This document shows positions 33,183 to 43,000 of a stretch of 64,000 nucleotides of DNA, in pieces; the first letter of the stretch is position 1, and each line of letters starts with the position of its first letter. A program made the position numbers and the translations under genes. The stretch spans positions 124,001 to 188,000 of the forward strand of contig NZ_LLKN01000001.1 in NCBI RefSeq assembly GCF_002900095.1, in the 5' to 3' direction. The notes below the pieces were generated by a model. It did not search any database, was not told the origin of the DNA, and saw nothing but the letters and a program-made list of their open reading frames with translations. The DNA comes from Salegentibacter mishustinae (GTDB lineage Bacteria; Bacteroidota; Bacteroidia; Flavobacteriales; Flavobacteriaceae).

Positions 33183-34661
33183 TTAATATGCCTTGGCAAA
33201 AAGTACTCTTTGTTCTGAAGGTTTACCAGTAAGCACACAGCTTCCCGACTCCTTTTCGGAACCAAATGGTATACAGCGAATTGTGGCTTTGGTAAGGCCT
33301 TTTATTTTGTTTTCTGTCTCTGTAGTTCCATCCCAATGCGCAGAAATAAATCCGCCTTTAGATTTTAAAACTTTTTTAAATTCATCAAAAGAATTTACTT
33401 TGGTGATGTGATCATTTCTAAAATTATTCGCTTTCTCAAATAATGTTTCCTGGATTTCCACCATCAAATGCTTCACCTTCTCCACTACTTCAGTTTGATT
33501 TACAAACTCTTTAGTAAGCGTATCTCTTCTTGCCAGCTCTACACTCCCCTTTTCAAGGTCTTTTGGTCCAATTGCCAATCTAACCGGCACACCCTGTAAT
33601 TCATACTGTGCAAATTTCCAACCTGGCTTTTGCGTATCTCTATCGTCATATTTCACCGAAATACCGGCTTCTTTAAGATCATCGGCAAGTTTATTCGCCA
33701 CCTTAGAGATTTCCTGCAATTGCTCTTCTCCTTTATATATAGGTACAATTACCACCTGTGTAGGCGCTAAATTGGGAGGAAGTACTAATCCGTTATCATC
33801 ACTATGCGTCATTATAAGCGCACCCATTAAGCGGGTAGAGACACCCCAGGATGTTGCCCAAACATTTTCTAACTTCCCTTCTTTAGAGGTGAATTTAACA
33901 TCAAAAGCTTTTGCAAAGTTTTGACCTAAAAAGTGTGAAGTTCCTGCCTGCAAGGCTTTCCCGTCTTGCATCATTGCCTCAATACAGTAAGTTTCTACCG
34001 CACCGGCAAAGCGTTCAGCTTCAGTTTTAGTTCCTTTAATCACCGGCATTGCCATAAATTTTTCGGCAAATTCAGCGTAAATATTATTCATCAACTCTGT
34101 TTCTTCCAGTGCTTCCTGTTTGGTTGCGTGAGCGGTATGCCCTTCCTGCCAAAGAAACTCTGAAGTTCTTAGAAATAGACGCGTACGCATTTCCCAACGA
34201 ACCACATTGGCCCATTGATTGATTTTTATAGGTAGATCTCTATAAGACTGGATCCAATTCTTATATGTATTCCAGATAATAGCTTCAGAAGTTGGTCTAA
34301 CTACCAATTCTTCTTCCAGTTTAGCTTCCGGGTCTACTATTAATTTAGATTTATCGTTAGGATCGGTTTTCAAGCGGTAATGAGTAACCACAGCACATTC
34401 TTTCGCAAAGCCTTCAGCATTTTTTTCTTCAGCTTCAAAAAGATGCTTGGGCACAAAAAGTGGAAAATAGGCATTTTCATGGCCTGTTTCCTTAAACATT
34501 TTATCAAGCTGGGCCTGCATTTTTTCCCATATCGCGAAACCGTAGGGTTTTATAACCATACAACCTCTCACTGCGGAATTTTCAGCTAAATCAGCTTTTA
34601 CCACCAATTCGTTGTACCATTTCGAATAATCTTCGCTTCTCTTGCTTAACTTTTTACTCAT
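33183..34661 (-). CDS. proS: Prolyl-tRNA synthetase, archaeal/eukaryote-type
   Basis: 492 residues from the ATG at 34661, where the family N-terminus [19 protein letters not shown] begins; an in-frame ATG at 34757 would add 32 residues unlike ProRS. Class II motifs are present ([14 protein letters not shown], then [18 protein letters not shown], and the C-terminal domain ending LFAKAY). The bacterial editing insertion is absent, which defines the archaeal-type enzyme used by Bacteroidota. Confidence 0.96.
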   Translation of the reverse strand: MSKKLSKRSEDYSKWYNELVVKADLAENSAVRGCMVIKPYGFAIWEKMQAQLDKMFKETGHENAYFPLFVPKHLFEAEEKNAEGFAKECAVVTHYRLKTDPNDKSKLIVDPEAKLEEELVVRPTSEAIIWNTYKNWIQSYRDLPIKINQWANVVRWEMRTRLFLRTSEFLWQEGHTAHATKQEALEETELMNNIYAEFAEKFMAMPVIKGTKTEAERFAGAVETYCIEAMMQDGKALQAGTSHFLGQNFAKAFDVKFTSKEGKLENVWATSWGVSTRLMGALIMTHSDDNGLVLPPNLAPTQVVIVPIYKGEEQLQEISKVANKLADDLKEAGISVKYDDRDTQKPGWKFAQYELQGVPVRLAIGPKDLEKGSVELARRDTLTKEFVNQTEVVEKVKHLMVEIQETLFEKANNFRNDHITKVNSFDEFKKVLKSKGGFISAHWDGTTETENKIKGLTKATIRCIPFGSEKESGSCVLTGKPSEQRVLFAKAY

Positions 34662-34736
34662 TCTATGTATTTGGCATAAATCTTGTGATTTTGTTAAACA
34701 CAATCTAAATGCAAGTTTAGTTAGCGCAAAACTAAC

Positions 34737-34744
34737 TATTTTTG
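34737..34744 (+). promoter_or_regulatory. Candidate -7 element for the G/W-rich lipoprotein gene
   Basis: TATTTTTG fits TAnnTTTG, 28 bases before the ATG. A 7-bp inverted repeat TAGTTAG / CTAACTA (34718-34738) sits between the -33 and -7 positions and overlaps the latter, as an operator would. Confidence 0.38.
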
Positions 34745-34772
34745 TAATGTTCAACAATAAAATACTACGCTA

Positions 34773-35900
34773 ATGATACGCAATTACGACTTACAAAAAA
34801 AAGCAATTCTTTTTGTTGCTCCTATGTTCTTGCTATTGTTAGCATCTTGCGGTTCTTACCAGTATTCTGGTTATGAAGACGGAATCTACGGTGATTCTGA
34901 ACAGCAGCGAACAACTTCTGAAGAGCCATCCCAATATGCTAATAATAATCAGGATCAGGGCAACACTTACTACAAGAATCTTTTTTCAGAAAAATCTAAA
35001 TTTTATGGCCAAATGGCCGATAATATCGTTTTTACCGATGTAGAATCTTATTCTTCTGCAGAAGGAGCTGAAGGAGAAGAAATCTATTACGAAGATCAGC
35101 AAACCTACAATACAGGCCGTGCTCCCTGGGGCGAAGATCCAGATCAATACACTATAAATATTTATAACACCGGTTGGAATGGAGGCTTTTTTAATCCCTG
35201 GGCTTGGAACAGTTTTGGATTTGGAAACTTTTATTATAACGACCTATGGTGGGATCCATTCTACGGTCCATGGGGTGGAGGTTTTGGCCCCTGGGGATTT
35301 GCAGGATATAGCCCCTGGCGCGGAGGTTTCTTAGGCCCATGGGGCGGTGGAGGTTTCGGCCCAAGATGGGGCTGGGGCAATCGCTTCGGATTTGGCTTTG
35401 GCTTTGGTGGATTTTACAATGGCTTTTGGAGAGGAGGTTTTGTAAACAACCCATATTATTGGTCTCGAAATAACTATAGGGATATAGCCTATAACAGCGG
35501 AAGAAGATCTAGCTACTCAGACTATACTTCTAATAGAAGAGAAAACGTTTCTGGCTTAAGAGACAATGAATCTTCTTACTCCAGAAGTATAAGAGCCATA
35601 AGAAGTAATCAAAATTCTGAGAGAAGTTACACAAGAAGCAATAACACTTCTAATGTTTATTCACGCTCTAGTAGAAGAAATGAACCAGCTCGAGTTAATA
35701 CTTCTTCTACCAGAAGAAATTCTACTATAAATAGATCCAGTAGAAGTTCAAGATCAAACTCCACCTACAATAGATCTTCAAATAGATCTTCCAGAAGTAG
35801 TGGTACCGTGCGCAGTAGCTCAGGCAGCTCTAGAAGCTCAGGAACAAGAAGCTCTGGCGGAGGCCGTTCTTCATCTTCCAGAGGTGGTGGTAGAGGATAA
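34773..35900 (+). CDS. Lipoprotein with Gly/Trp/Phe-rich and Ser/Arg-rich low-complexity regions
   Basis: 375 residues, three parts. A lipoprotein signal (lipobox LASC, Cys26); an acidic region (30-130) with YYKNLFSEKSKFYG and IVFTDVESYSS; a Gly/Trp/Phe/Pro-rich segment (about 133-228, repeating GPWGGGFGPW-like units); and a Ser/Arg/Asn-rich tail (230-375). Relatives are sometimes named after the neighbouring proS, which is an error. The aromatic-glycine and SR composition suggests a disordered or self-associating surface protein (inference). Function unknown. Confidence 0.8.
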   Translation: MIRNYDLQKKAILFVAPMFLLLLASCGSYQYSGYEDGIYGDSEQQRTTSEEPSQYANNNQDQGNTYYKNLFSEKSKFYGQMADNIVFTDVESYSSAEGAEGEEIYYEDQQTYNTGRAPWGEDPDQYTINIYNTGWNGGFFNPWAWNSFGFGNFYYNDLWWDPFYGPWGGGFGPWGFAGYSPWRGGFLGPWGGGGFGPRWGWGNRFGFGFGFGGFYNGFWRGGFVNNPYYWSRNNYRDIAYNSGRRSSYSDYTSNRRENVSGLRDNESSYSRSIRAIRSNQNSERSYTRSNNTSNVYSRSSRRNEPARVNTSSTRRNSTINRSSRSSRSNSTYNRSSNRSSRSSGTVRSSSGSSRSSGTRSSGGGRSSSSRGGGRG

Positions 35901-35942
35901 TAATCTTCTAATTAATAAAGCAATACAATAAATTAAAGAACC

Positions 35943-35969
35943 AACCTTACAGTATAAAGCTGTAAGGTT
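35943..35969 (+). terminator. Terminator after the G/W-rich lipoprotein gene
   Basis: Perfect 10-bp stem AACCTTACAG / CTGTAAGGTT, then a T run. A further small hairpin (CTCGAGT / ACTCGAG, 35994-36011) lies between it and the next ATG and may belong to the leader of the barrel gene. Confidence 0.85.
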
Positions 35970-36038
35970 TTTTCTGAAATCATATATGAAGAGCTCGAGT
36001 CAGAACTCGAGAGTATAACACCCTCTAACAGGAATTAA

Positions 36039-37553
36039 ATGAAAATTATGAAAAAGATTTTTTTAGTACTGGGTCTTTTATTTTTAGCAGGAAACACCCA
36101 GGCACAAAACATCACGGATGCATATAGATATAGCTCTGAAGAATTAAACGGAACCGCAAGATTTCGAGCTATGAGCGGTGCTTTTGGCGCCCTTGGCGGC
36201 GATCTATCGGCTATTAGCGTAAATCCAGCAAGTTCGGCTGTATTTTTAAATTCTTTTGGAACAATCACATTGGCGCATAGGTCTACTAGCAAAGAGGTAG
36301 ATTATTTTGGAACAGGCACATCTAATGACAATTCAGATTTTAACTTTAATCAGGCGGGTGGTGTACTTATTTTTGATACTCGAAACGATAGCCCCTGGAG
36401 GAAATTCAGTTTAGGTCTTAATTACGAGCAAACCAATAATTTTGATGATGCTTATGTAGCAACCGGAGTAAGCCAGACTTCTATAGATCAATATTTTTTA
36501 AATTATGCAAACGGGGTTCCATTAAACTTACTACAAACCCAGGAAGGCGAGACAATTTCAGAGCTTTATTCCTTCTTAGGAGAAAATGAAGGTTTTGGCG
36601 CGCAGCAGGCATTTTTAGGTTACCAGGGTTTTGTTATAGATCAGGTAGATAATTCACCAGATAATACTTCTTACAATTCTTTTATAGGTTCGGGTAATTT
36701 TAATCAGGAATATCGAACTGTATCTACAGGCTTAAATGGAAAATTCTCCTTTAATTTTGGTACTCAGTATAAAGATTTCCTTTACCTGGGCGCAAACTTA
36801 AACACACATTTCCTAAATTTTGATCGTTCTACGAGGTTTAGAGAAACTAATAATAACGCGGGAAGCGCTACAAACGAAGTTAGATTTAACAATAACCTGA
36901 GCACTGTTGGCGACGGTTTTTCTTTCCAGTTAGGTGCCATCGCAAAAGTAAGCGAAAGGTTTAGAGTTGGAGCATCCTACCACTCTCCTACCTGGTTCAA
37001 CATTACCGAAGAAGCTACCCAATATCTGGAAACTAATAATAACGCGAATGAACGTGTGATTGTAGACCCTAATGTTATTAATGTTTATCCAGACTATACT
37101 TTAAAAACACCCGGGAAGTTAACAGGAAGTCTTGCTGTACTCTTTGGCACAAAAGGTTTAATTAGTTTTGATTACTCTTACAAAGATTATTCAGCAACCG
37201 AATTTAGACCTACCGATGATCCTGAATTCCAGTTTCAGAACGAACTTATTTCAGCAGAACTGCAGCCGGTATCTACTTTTAGATTAGGTGGTGAATATAG
37301 AATTAGCAATTGGAGTTTAAGAGGTGGTTACCGCTATGAGCAAAGCCCTTATGCTAACGAAACTACCGTGGGCGATCTAACCGGTTATTCGGGAGGTATT
37401 GGTTATGATTTTGGAACTATGAAAATAAATTTAGCCTATACCAACGCACAATACGAGGAAAACCCAAGACTTTTTGAAAACGGCCTAACAAACTCCGCAA
37501 ATATAAACAGGGATCTTTCTAATATTATTTTATCCCTAAGTTTCGGATTATAA
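36039..37553 (+). CDS. OmpP1/FadL-family outer membrane protein
   Basis: 504 residues. Signal peptide (about 1-23, ending NTQAQ), then the FadL-type N-terminus DAYRYSSEELNGTARFRAMSGAFGALGGDLSAISVNPASSA, read here as 'young' FadL hatch sequence, and alternating beta strands to a terminal ILSLSFGL, as expected of an outer-membrane barrel. Family members import hydrophobic compounds such as fatty acids. Two ATGs three codons apart (36039, 36048) could both serve. In flavobacteria it commonly lies near proS, as here. Confidence 0.88.
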   Translation: MKIMKKIFLVLGLLFLAGNTQAQNITDAYRYSSEELNGTARFRAMSGAFGALGGDLSAISVNPASSAVFLNSFGTITLAHRSTSKEVDYFGTGTSNDNSDFNFNQAGGVLIFDTRNDSPWRKFSLGLNYEQTNNFDDAYVATGVSQTSIDQYFLNYANGVPLNLLQTQEGETISELYSFLGENEGFGAQQAFLGYQGFVIDQVDNSPDNTSYNSFIGSGNFNQEYRTVSTGLNGKFSFNFGTQYKDFLYLGANLNTHFLNFDRSTRFRETNNNAGSATNEVRFNNNLSTVGDGFSFQLGAIAKVSERFRVGASYHSPTWFNITEEATQYLETNNNANERVIVDPNVINVYPDYTLKTPGKLTGSLAVLFGTKGLISFDYSYKDYSATEFRPTDDPEFQFQNELISAELQPVSTFRLGGEYRISNWSLRGGYRYEQSPYANETTVGDLTGYSGGIGYDFGTMKINLAYTNAQYEENPRLFENGLTNSANINRDLSNIILSLSFGL

Positions 37554-37581
37554 AATTAAAGATTTATTCGTTTTGATCTAT

Positions 37582-37603
37582 AAACGCCCTCAAAGGGGCG
37601 TTT
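37582..37603 (+). terminator. Terminator after the OmpP1/FadL gene
   Basis: AAACGCCC / GGGCGTTT stem followed by seven T. Confidence 0.85.
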
Positions 37604-37733
37604 TTTTATAATTATAATAATAGAAAACCAGCAACAAACAGGGGTATTAAACTATTTTTCAGTAACTTAGAGAACCTATTTATTTTAGCCTCATCTATCA
37701 TAGCTGCATTACTAACACTTAATAAAACAGCTT

Positions 37734-38513
37734 ATGAAATCAATTTTTTACTGGATGATGCTAATCCCTTTTTTAGTATTCTCCCAAGACCAACAAACTA
37801 ACAATGAGGAATACCTTATTGTAGGAAGCGCTATCTATTCAGCTAAGAGCGACAAAATGAAAGAGTTTTCTGAAGGAATGAAAAACCACAACGAGCAATA
37901 TCACGCTGAAGGTGCTATGGGTGTGCGAATTTTCACTATTATGAACGGTGAAAACGCCTATGATTATATGGCGGTTATGGGACCGATGCCCTGGAGCGCG
38001 TTAGACACTCCCAATCCAAATCAGGAAGCCCACGACCAGGACTGGGAAAATAATGTAGTACCTTATTTAGCCAGTGAAGAAGAAGTAACTTTCTGGAGAT
38101 TTCACAATAATTTTTCTCATTTCCCTACAGACTTTGAAATGAGTAAACTAAGAGTTACCGTTTGGGATATTGCGCGAGGAAATTATGATGAGATGATTTC
38201 TAAATTAGAAAAAGTAACAAAAGTCTTAAAAGAAAAATCATCTGAAACGCCTTTTGGCATTTACACCAATGAATTCTCCTCTACCAAATCAGGTCAGGAT
38301 TTATCTGTAGTCTATTTCTTTGATGACTTTGCCTGGTTAGGGAAAGATCAAAAACTTAAAGAGAAATTCGATGAAGTTCATGGCTCAGGTTCTTTTGATA
38401 CTTTCGCACAGGAATGGATGGAAATTACCAACGGTGCCACACAAGAATTATGGATATACAACCAAAGCCTTAGCGGTATTGGGCCACAGGTGACTACCTC
38501 TACAGAAGATTAG
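37734..38513 (+). CDS. Secreted protein of unknown function
   Basis: 259 residues with a signal peptide (about 1-18, ending VFSQ) and a soluble domain. Two sections could be ferredoxin-like alpha/beta units: about 27-65 (EEYLIVGSAIYSAKSDKMKE, with EFSEGMKNHNEQYHAEG) and about 140-205 (KLRVTVWDIARGNYDEMISK). That pattern, a strand then a helix with paired repeats, recalls dimeric alpha-beta barrel (ABM-like) proteins, but I cannot confirm it. No catalytic motif is evident. It stands alone between terminator-like hairpins. Confidence 0.7.
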   Translation: MKSIFYWMMLIPFLVFSQDQQTNNEEYLIVGSAIYSAKSDKMKEFSEGMKNHNEQYHAEGAMGVRIFTIMNGENAYDYMAVMGPMPWSALDTPNPNQEAHDQDWENNVVPYLASEEEVTFWRFHNNFSHFPTDFEMSKLRVTVWDIARGNYDEMISKLEKVTKVLKEKSSETPFGIYTNEFSSTKSGQDLSVVYFFDDFAWLGKDQKLKEKFDEVHGSGSFDTFAQEWMEITNGATQELWIYNQSLSGIGPQVTTSTED

Positions 38514-38538
38514 AACATTTTTAGACCAATTATTCACA

Positions 38539-38569
38539 AAGCCTGCCTTGATAAATTCACGGCAGGCTT
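38539..38569 (+). terminator. Probable terminator after the secreted protein gene
   Basis: Perfect 9-bp stem AAGCCTGCC / GGCAGGCTT; the T run that follows is weak. Confidence 0.55.
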
Positions 38570-38711
38570 AATTATGAAATTCTTTTTAAAGATTTTCAAT
38601 ACTCAGCTAATACTACATCCATATGTTTTACCTAATCTTAAGCTTGAAAATTAGATTTTAATTACTGAAAAATTAAGAATTTCTTATCTTGTAAAAAATT
38701 AACGACCTATC

Positions 38712-38882
38712 ATGTTTGAGTTTGACCAGGAAACCTGGATTTACTTCGCGCTCATAGCTGTTTTTCTCATTTATTTTATTTGGAATTCACGCAGGGCCAA
38801 AAAGAACCGAAAAGCCCGTAAAAACAGAAATTTCAGAAGGCGTTATATGGAACGCCGGAATGATGAAAAATCAAAAACCTAA
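38712..38882 (+). CDS. Small single-pass membrane peptide with a basic tail
   Basis: 56 residues: an acidic N-terminus (FEFDQETW), one membrane helix (about 10-24, IYFALIAVFLIYFIW), and a strongly basic tail with 13 Lys/Arg among residues 27-49. The charge pattern puts the tail in the cytoplasm. Function unknown. A basic tail could bind nucleic acid, ribosomes or acidic lipid. It precedes the adenosyltransferase gene by 87 bases, which contain a promoter. Confidence 0.6.
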   Translation: MFEFDQETWIYFALIAVFLIYFIWNSRRAKKNRKARKNRNFRRRYMERRNDEKSKT

Positions 38883-38895
38883 ATCTGAATACATA

Positions 38896-38924
38896 TTGGC
38901 TTAAATCTTCGTTTTGTACCTTTG
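38896..38924 (+). promoter_or_regulatory. Promoter of the adenosyltransferase gene
   Basis: TTG, 18 bases, TACCTTTG: a full match to the -33/-7 consensus, 45 bases before the ATG at 38970. Confidence 0.55.
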
Positions 38925-38969
38925 AAAGATAAATTCCCGTAGGCGAATTAAGCAAAAACAAAACATTAT

Positions 38970-39542
38970 ATGAAGATTTATACTAAAACCGGTGATAAAG
39001 GTACTACAGCACTATTTGGAGGTACGAGAGTTCCAAAGCATCATATTCGCATAGAGAGCTACGGCACGGTAGACGAGCTAAACTCTCACATTGGACTTAT
39101 CCGCGATCAGGATACCGGAGAACATACTAAGAAAATATTGAGTAGAATTCAGGATAGACTCTTTACTATTGGCTCAACCCTGGCTACAGATCCAGAAAAG
39201 CAAAAATTGAAGAGCGGTAAAGACCGTTTAAGCATTCCGAAGATTTCAGCTGAAGATATTGAATTGCTGGAAAAAGAGATGGATAAAATGAATGAAGAAC
39301 TTCCCGAAATGACTCATTTTATTCTTCCCGGCGGCCACCAGAGCGTGTCATTCTGTCACATAGCTCGTTGTGTTTGCCGTCGCGCAGAGCGGCTTGCTAC
39401 GGCTTTATACGAAATCGAAGCTTTTGATGAGGCTGTATTACAATACCTGAATAGACTTTCTGACTATCTATTTGTGCTGGCACGGATGTTGTCTAAAAGA
39501 TTACAGGCCGAAGAGGTGAAATGGATTCCTGAAAAATCATAA
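38970..39542 (+). CDS. Cob(I)yrinic acid a,c-diamide adenosyltransferase, PduO type
   Basis: 190 residues. Starts MKIYTKTGDKGTTALFGGTR, the ATP-binding signature of PduO/MMAB adenosyltransferases, followed by YGTVDELNSHIG and the C-terminal RLSDYLFVLARM. It attaches the adenosyl group to cob(I)alamin to make coenzyme B12. The likely client is methylmalonyl-CoA mutase, whose GTPase chaperone MeaB is at 48826-49914. Confidence 0.94.
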   Translation: MKIYTKTGDKGTTALFGGTRVPKHHIRIESYGTVDELNSHIGLIRDQDTGEHTKKILSRIQDRLFTIGSTLATDPEKQKLKSGKDRLSIPKISAEDIELLEKEMDKMNEELPEMTHFILPGGHQSVSFCHIARCVCRRAERLATALYEIEAFDEAVLQYLNRLSDYLFVLARMLSKRLQAEEVKWIPEKS

Positions 39543-39714
39543 GATCTCAAGGCGCGAGCAAGGATTATTTACAAAACTACATCTGAGCTGCTCAAAGGAA
39601 ATAACATCATATTTTCGTGACAATTCCTAGAGCGTTTAAATCTCGATAATGGAGTAAAATTTATAATTTTAGCGTAAGTTCTTAACAGTATTGATTAAAT
39701 AATAGATTTTTTTC

Positions 39715-39744
39715 TTGGCTATTACCACAAAAAATTTATTTTTG
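39715..39744 (+). promoter_or_regulatory. Promoter of the DUF2795 gene
   Basis: TTG, 19 bases, TATTTTTG: full consensus match, 25 bases before the ATG. Confidence 0.62.
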
Positions 39745-39769
39745 CAAAAATAATAAACCTGATCAACCC

Positions 39770-39991
39770 ATGTATTGGACTTTAGAATTAGCATCTTATT
39801 TAAGTGATGCACCCTGGCCAGCAACTAAAGACGAGTTAATTGACTATGCGATTAGAACCGGTGCTCCGTTAGAAGTAGTTGAGAACCTGCAGGCAATTGA
39901 AGATGAAGGAGACTCGTATGATTCTATTGAGGAAATTTGGCCCGATTATCCAACTGATGATGATTATCTTTGGAATGAAGATGAATATTAA
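39770..39991 (+). CDS. DUF2795 small acidic protein
   Basis: 73 residues. MYWTLELASYLSDAPWPATK begins the DUF2795 fold (A-x-W-P-A-T-K-DEL...A), and the C-terminal third is highly acidic (EEIWPDYPTDDDYLW). It is found in the same place, just before secA, in many flavobacteria. Function unknown. Its gene ends in a hairpin terminator, 88 bases before the secA ATG. Confidence 0.88.
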   Translation: MYWTLELASYLSDAPWPATKDELIDYAIRTGAPLEVVENLQAIEDEGDSYDSIEEIWPDYPTDDDYLWNEDEY

Positions 39992-40012
39992 ATAACAGCA
40001 CGCAAAAAATAG

Positions 40013-40040
40013 AAAAAAGTCTCCAAAGTGAGGCTTTTTT
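40013..40040 (+). terminator. Terminator between DUF2795 and secA
   Basis: AAAAAAGTCTC / GAGGCTTTTTT stem (one G-T mismatch), ending in a T run. Confidence 0.7.
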
Positions 40041-40046
40041 TTTGCG

Positions 40047-40054
40047 TACATTTG
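40047..40054 (+). promoter_or_regulatory. Candidate -7 element for secA
   Basis: TACATTTG, 25 bases before the ATG. The -33 region overlaps the terminator and has no clear TTG. Confidence 0.38.
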
Positions 40055-40079
40055 AACCCCGTATTAAACAAAAACTATT

Positions 40080-43000
40080 ATGAGTTTTTTAAATTCTGTA
40101 TTGAAAGTATTTGTTGGCGACAAATCAAAAAAAGACGTCAAAGAAATACAACCTATAGTCGATAAGATAAAGGCGCTGGAAGGTGAGTTTGAAGCCCTTT
40201 CTTTAGATGAACTTAGAGCTAAAACCACAAGTTTTAAAGCAAAGATCGCTGAAGCTTTAAAAGATATAAACAAGAAAATTGAAGACCTGGAAGCTGAGGC
40301 AGATGCCAATGACGATATTACGCGAAAGGAAGATATCTATGCTGAGATTGATGCATTAAAAGCAAAGTCTTATGAAGTATCAGAAGGCGTTTTAAATGAT
40401 ATCCTTCCCGAAGCTTTTGCTACCGTAAAAGAAACCGCCAAACGCTTCTTCCATAACGAACAACTTAAAGTTAAAGCATCAGAATATGATCGTGAACTTT
40501 CTGCCGAAAAAGACTATATAAACCTTGAGGGAGATCACGCTATTTGGAATAACTCCTGGGATGCTGCCGGAAAACCGGTAACCTGGGATATGATCCATTA
40601 TGATGTGCAGCTAATTGGGGGTGTAGCAATGCACCAGGGAAAAATTGCAGAGATGCAAACCGGTGAAGGTAAAACTCTTGTAGCTACCTTACCAATGTAC
40701 CTTAATGCCTTAACCGGGAATGGAGTGCACCTTGTAACGGTAAACGACTACCTGGCCAAAAGGGATAGCGCCTGGATGGCTCCTATTTTTCAATTTCACG
40801 GCCTAAGTGTAGATTGTATAGATTACCACAGGCCAAACTCTGCTGCCAGAAGAAAAGCCTATAATGCCGATATCACCTACGGAACCAATAATGAATTCGG
40901 TTTCGATTATTTGCGTGATAATATGTCTCACGCGCCAGACGATTTGGTGCAGCGTCCACATAATTTTGCTATCGTAGATGAGGTAGATTCAGTGTTAGTA
41001 GATGATGCCCGTACTCCACTTATTATTTCGGGACCTATTCCAAAAGGAGATGTGCACGAATTTAATGAGTTAAAACCGGCAATTTCCAATATTGTAGAGT
41101 TACAACGTAAGCATCTTACCAAGGTTTTTGCTGAAGCTAAAAAGCTTATCAAAGAAGGAAATACCAAAGACGGTGCTTTTCTATTATTAAGAGTTTACCG
41201 CGGACTTCCTAAAAATAAGGCACTAATTAAATTCCTAAGTGAAGAAGGTATAAAGCAACTACTGCAAAAGACCGAAAATCACTATATGCAGGATAATAAC
41301 CGCGAAATGCCTAAAGTAGACGCGGATCTTTATTTCACTATTGAAGAGAAAAACAATCAAATAGACCTTACAGACAAAGGTATTGATTACCTTTCTGCCG
41401 ATGGAGATGCCGATTTTTTTGTATTGCCAGAAATGGGAATGGAAATCGCCAAAATCGAAAAAGAAGGACTTTCTAAAGAAGAAGAGGCTCAGAAAAAAGA
41501 AGAGCTTTTTAGAGATTACAGTGTAAAAAGTGAGCGTATTCACACCCTACGCCAATTGCTTAAAGCTTACACCCTATTCGAAAAAGACGACGAATATGTG
41601 GTGATAGATAACAAGGTGAAAATCGTTGACGAGCAAACCGGCCGTATTATGGACGGGCGTCGTTATAGCGATGGTTTACACCAGGCAATTGAAGCCAAGG
41701 AAAATGTAAAGATTGAAGACGCTACTCAAACTTTTGCTACGGTAACCCTTCAGAATTACTTTAGAATGTACAGCAAGTTATCGGGTATGACCGGTACAGC
41801 TGTAACTGAAGCTGGAGAATTCTGGGAAATCTATGAATTGGATGTAGTAGAAATTCCTACCAACCGCCCAATTGCAAGAAACGATAAAGACGATTTGGTT
41901 TACAAAACCAAACGAGAAAAATACAATGCGGTTATAGATCACGTAACCGATCTTTCTAATGCCGGAAGACCGGTGCTTATTGGTACAACCTCGGTAGAAA
42001 TTTCAGAATTACTTTCAAGGATGCTGAAATTAAGAAATGTACCCCATAACGTGCTTAACGCGAAATTACACAAAAGAGAGGCCGATATTGTTGCTGAAGC
42101 CGGTAAATCTGGAATTGTAACAATCGCCACAAACATGGCAGGTCGTGGTACCGATATTAAACTAAGTAAAGAAGTAAAAGAAGCCGGTGGTTTGGCTATT
42201 GTAGGTACAGAGCGTCACGATTCACGACGTGTAGACCGCCAGTTAAGGGGTCGTGCAGGCCGTCAGGGAGATCCGGGAAGTTCACAGTTTTATGTTTCTT
42301 TGGAAGATAACTTAATGCGTCTATTTGGTTCTGAAAGGATCGCCAAATTAATGGATAAAATGGGTCTGGAAGAAGGTGAAGTAATTCAGCATTCTATGAT
42401 CTCTAAATCTATTGAACGTGCACAGAAAAAGGTAGAAGAAAATAACTTCGGAATAAGAAAGCGTTTGCTCGAATATGATGATGTGATGAATGCGCAGCGT
42501 GAAGTAATTTACAAACGTCGTTACCACGCGTTATTTGGAGACAGGCTTAAGGTTGATATCGCTAATATGATCTTTGATACTTCTGAAGCGATTACCGAGA
42601 ACAATAAAGTTGCCCAGGATTATAAGAATTTTGAATTTGAACTAATTAGGTACTTCTCTATGAGTGCCCCGGTTTCAGAACAAGAATTCGAGAAAATGGG
42701 CGTTCAAAAAATTGCCGGAATTGTTTATAAAGAAGCCTATAAACATTACCAGCAAAAAATGGAGCACAGCGCTTCCAGAGCATTCCCGGTAATTAAGAAT
42801 GTTTACGAAGATGAAAGCAACAACTTTGAAAGAATTTCGGTTCCATTTTCAGATGGTCAAAAAACACTTCAGGTAGTTACTAATCTTGAAAAAGCTTACG
42901 AAACCGAAGGTGTTCAACTTGTTAAAGATTTCGAAAAAAATATAAGTCTTGCTATTATAGATGATTCTTGGAAAACTCATCTTCGTAAAATGGATGAGTT

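Noticed and set aside
35191-35454. Minus-strand frame in the G/W-rich lipoprotein gene
   Set aside because: Arises from the GC-rich Gly/Trp codons; no start context and no matching family.
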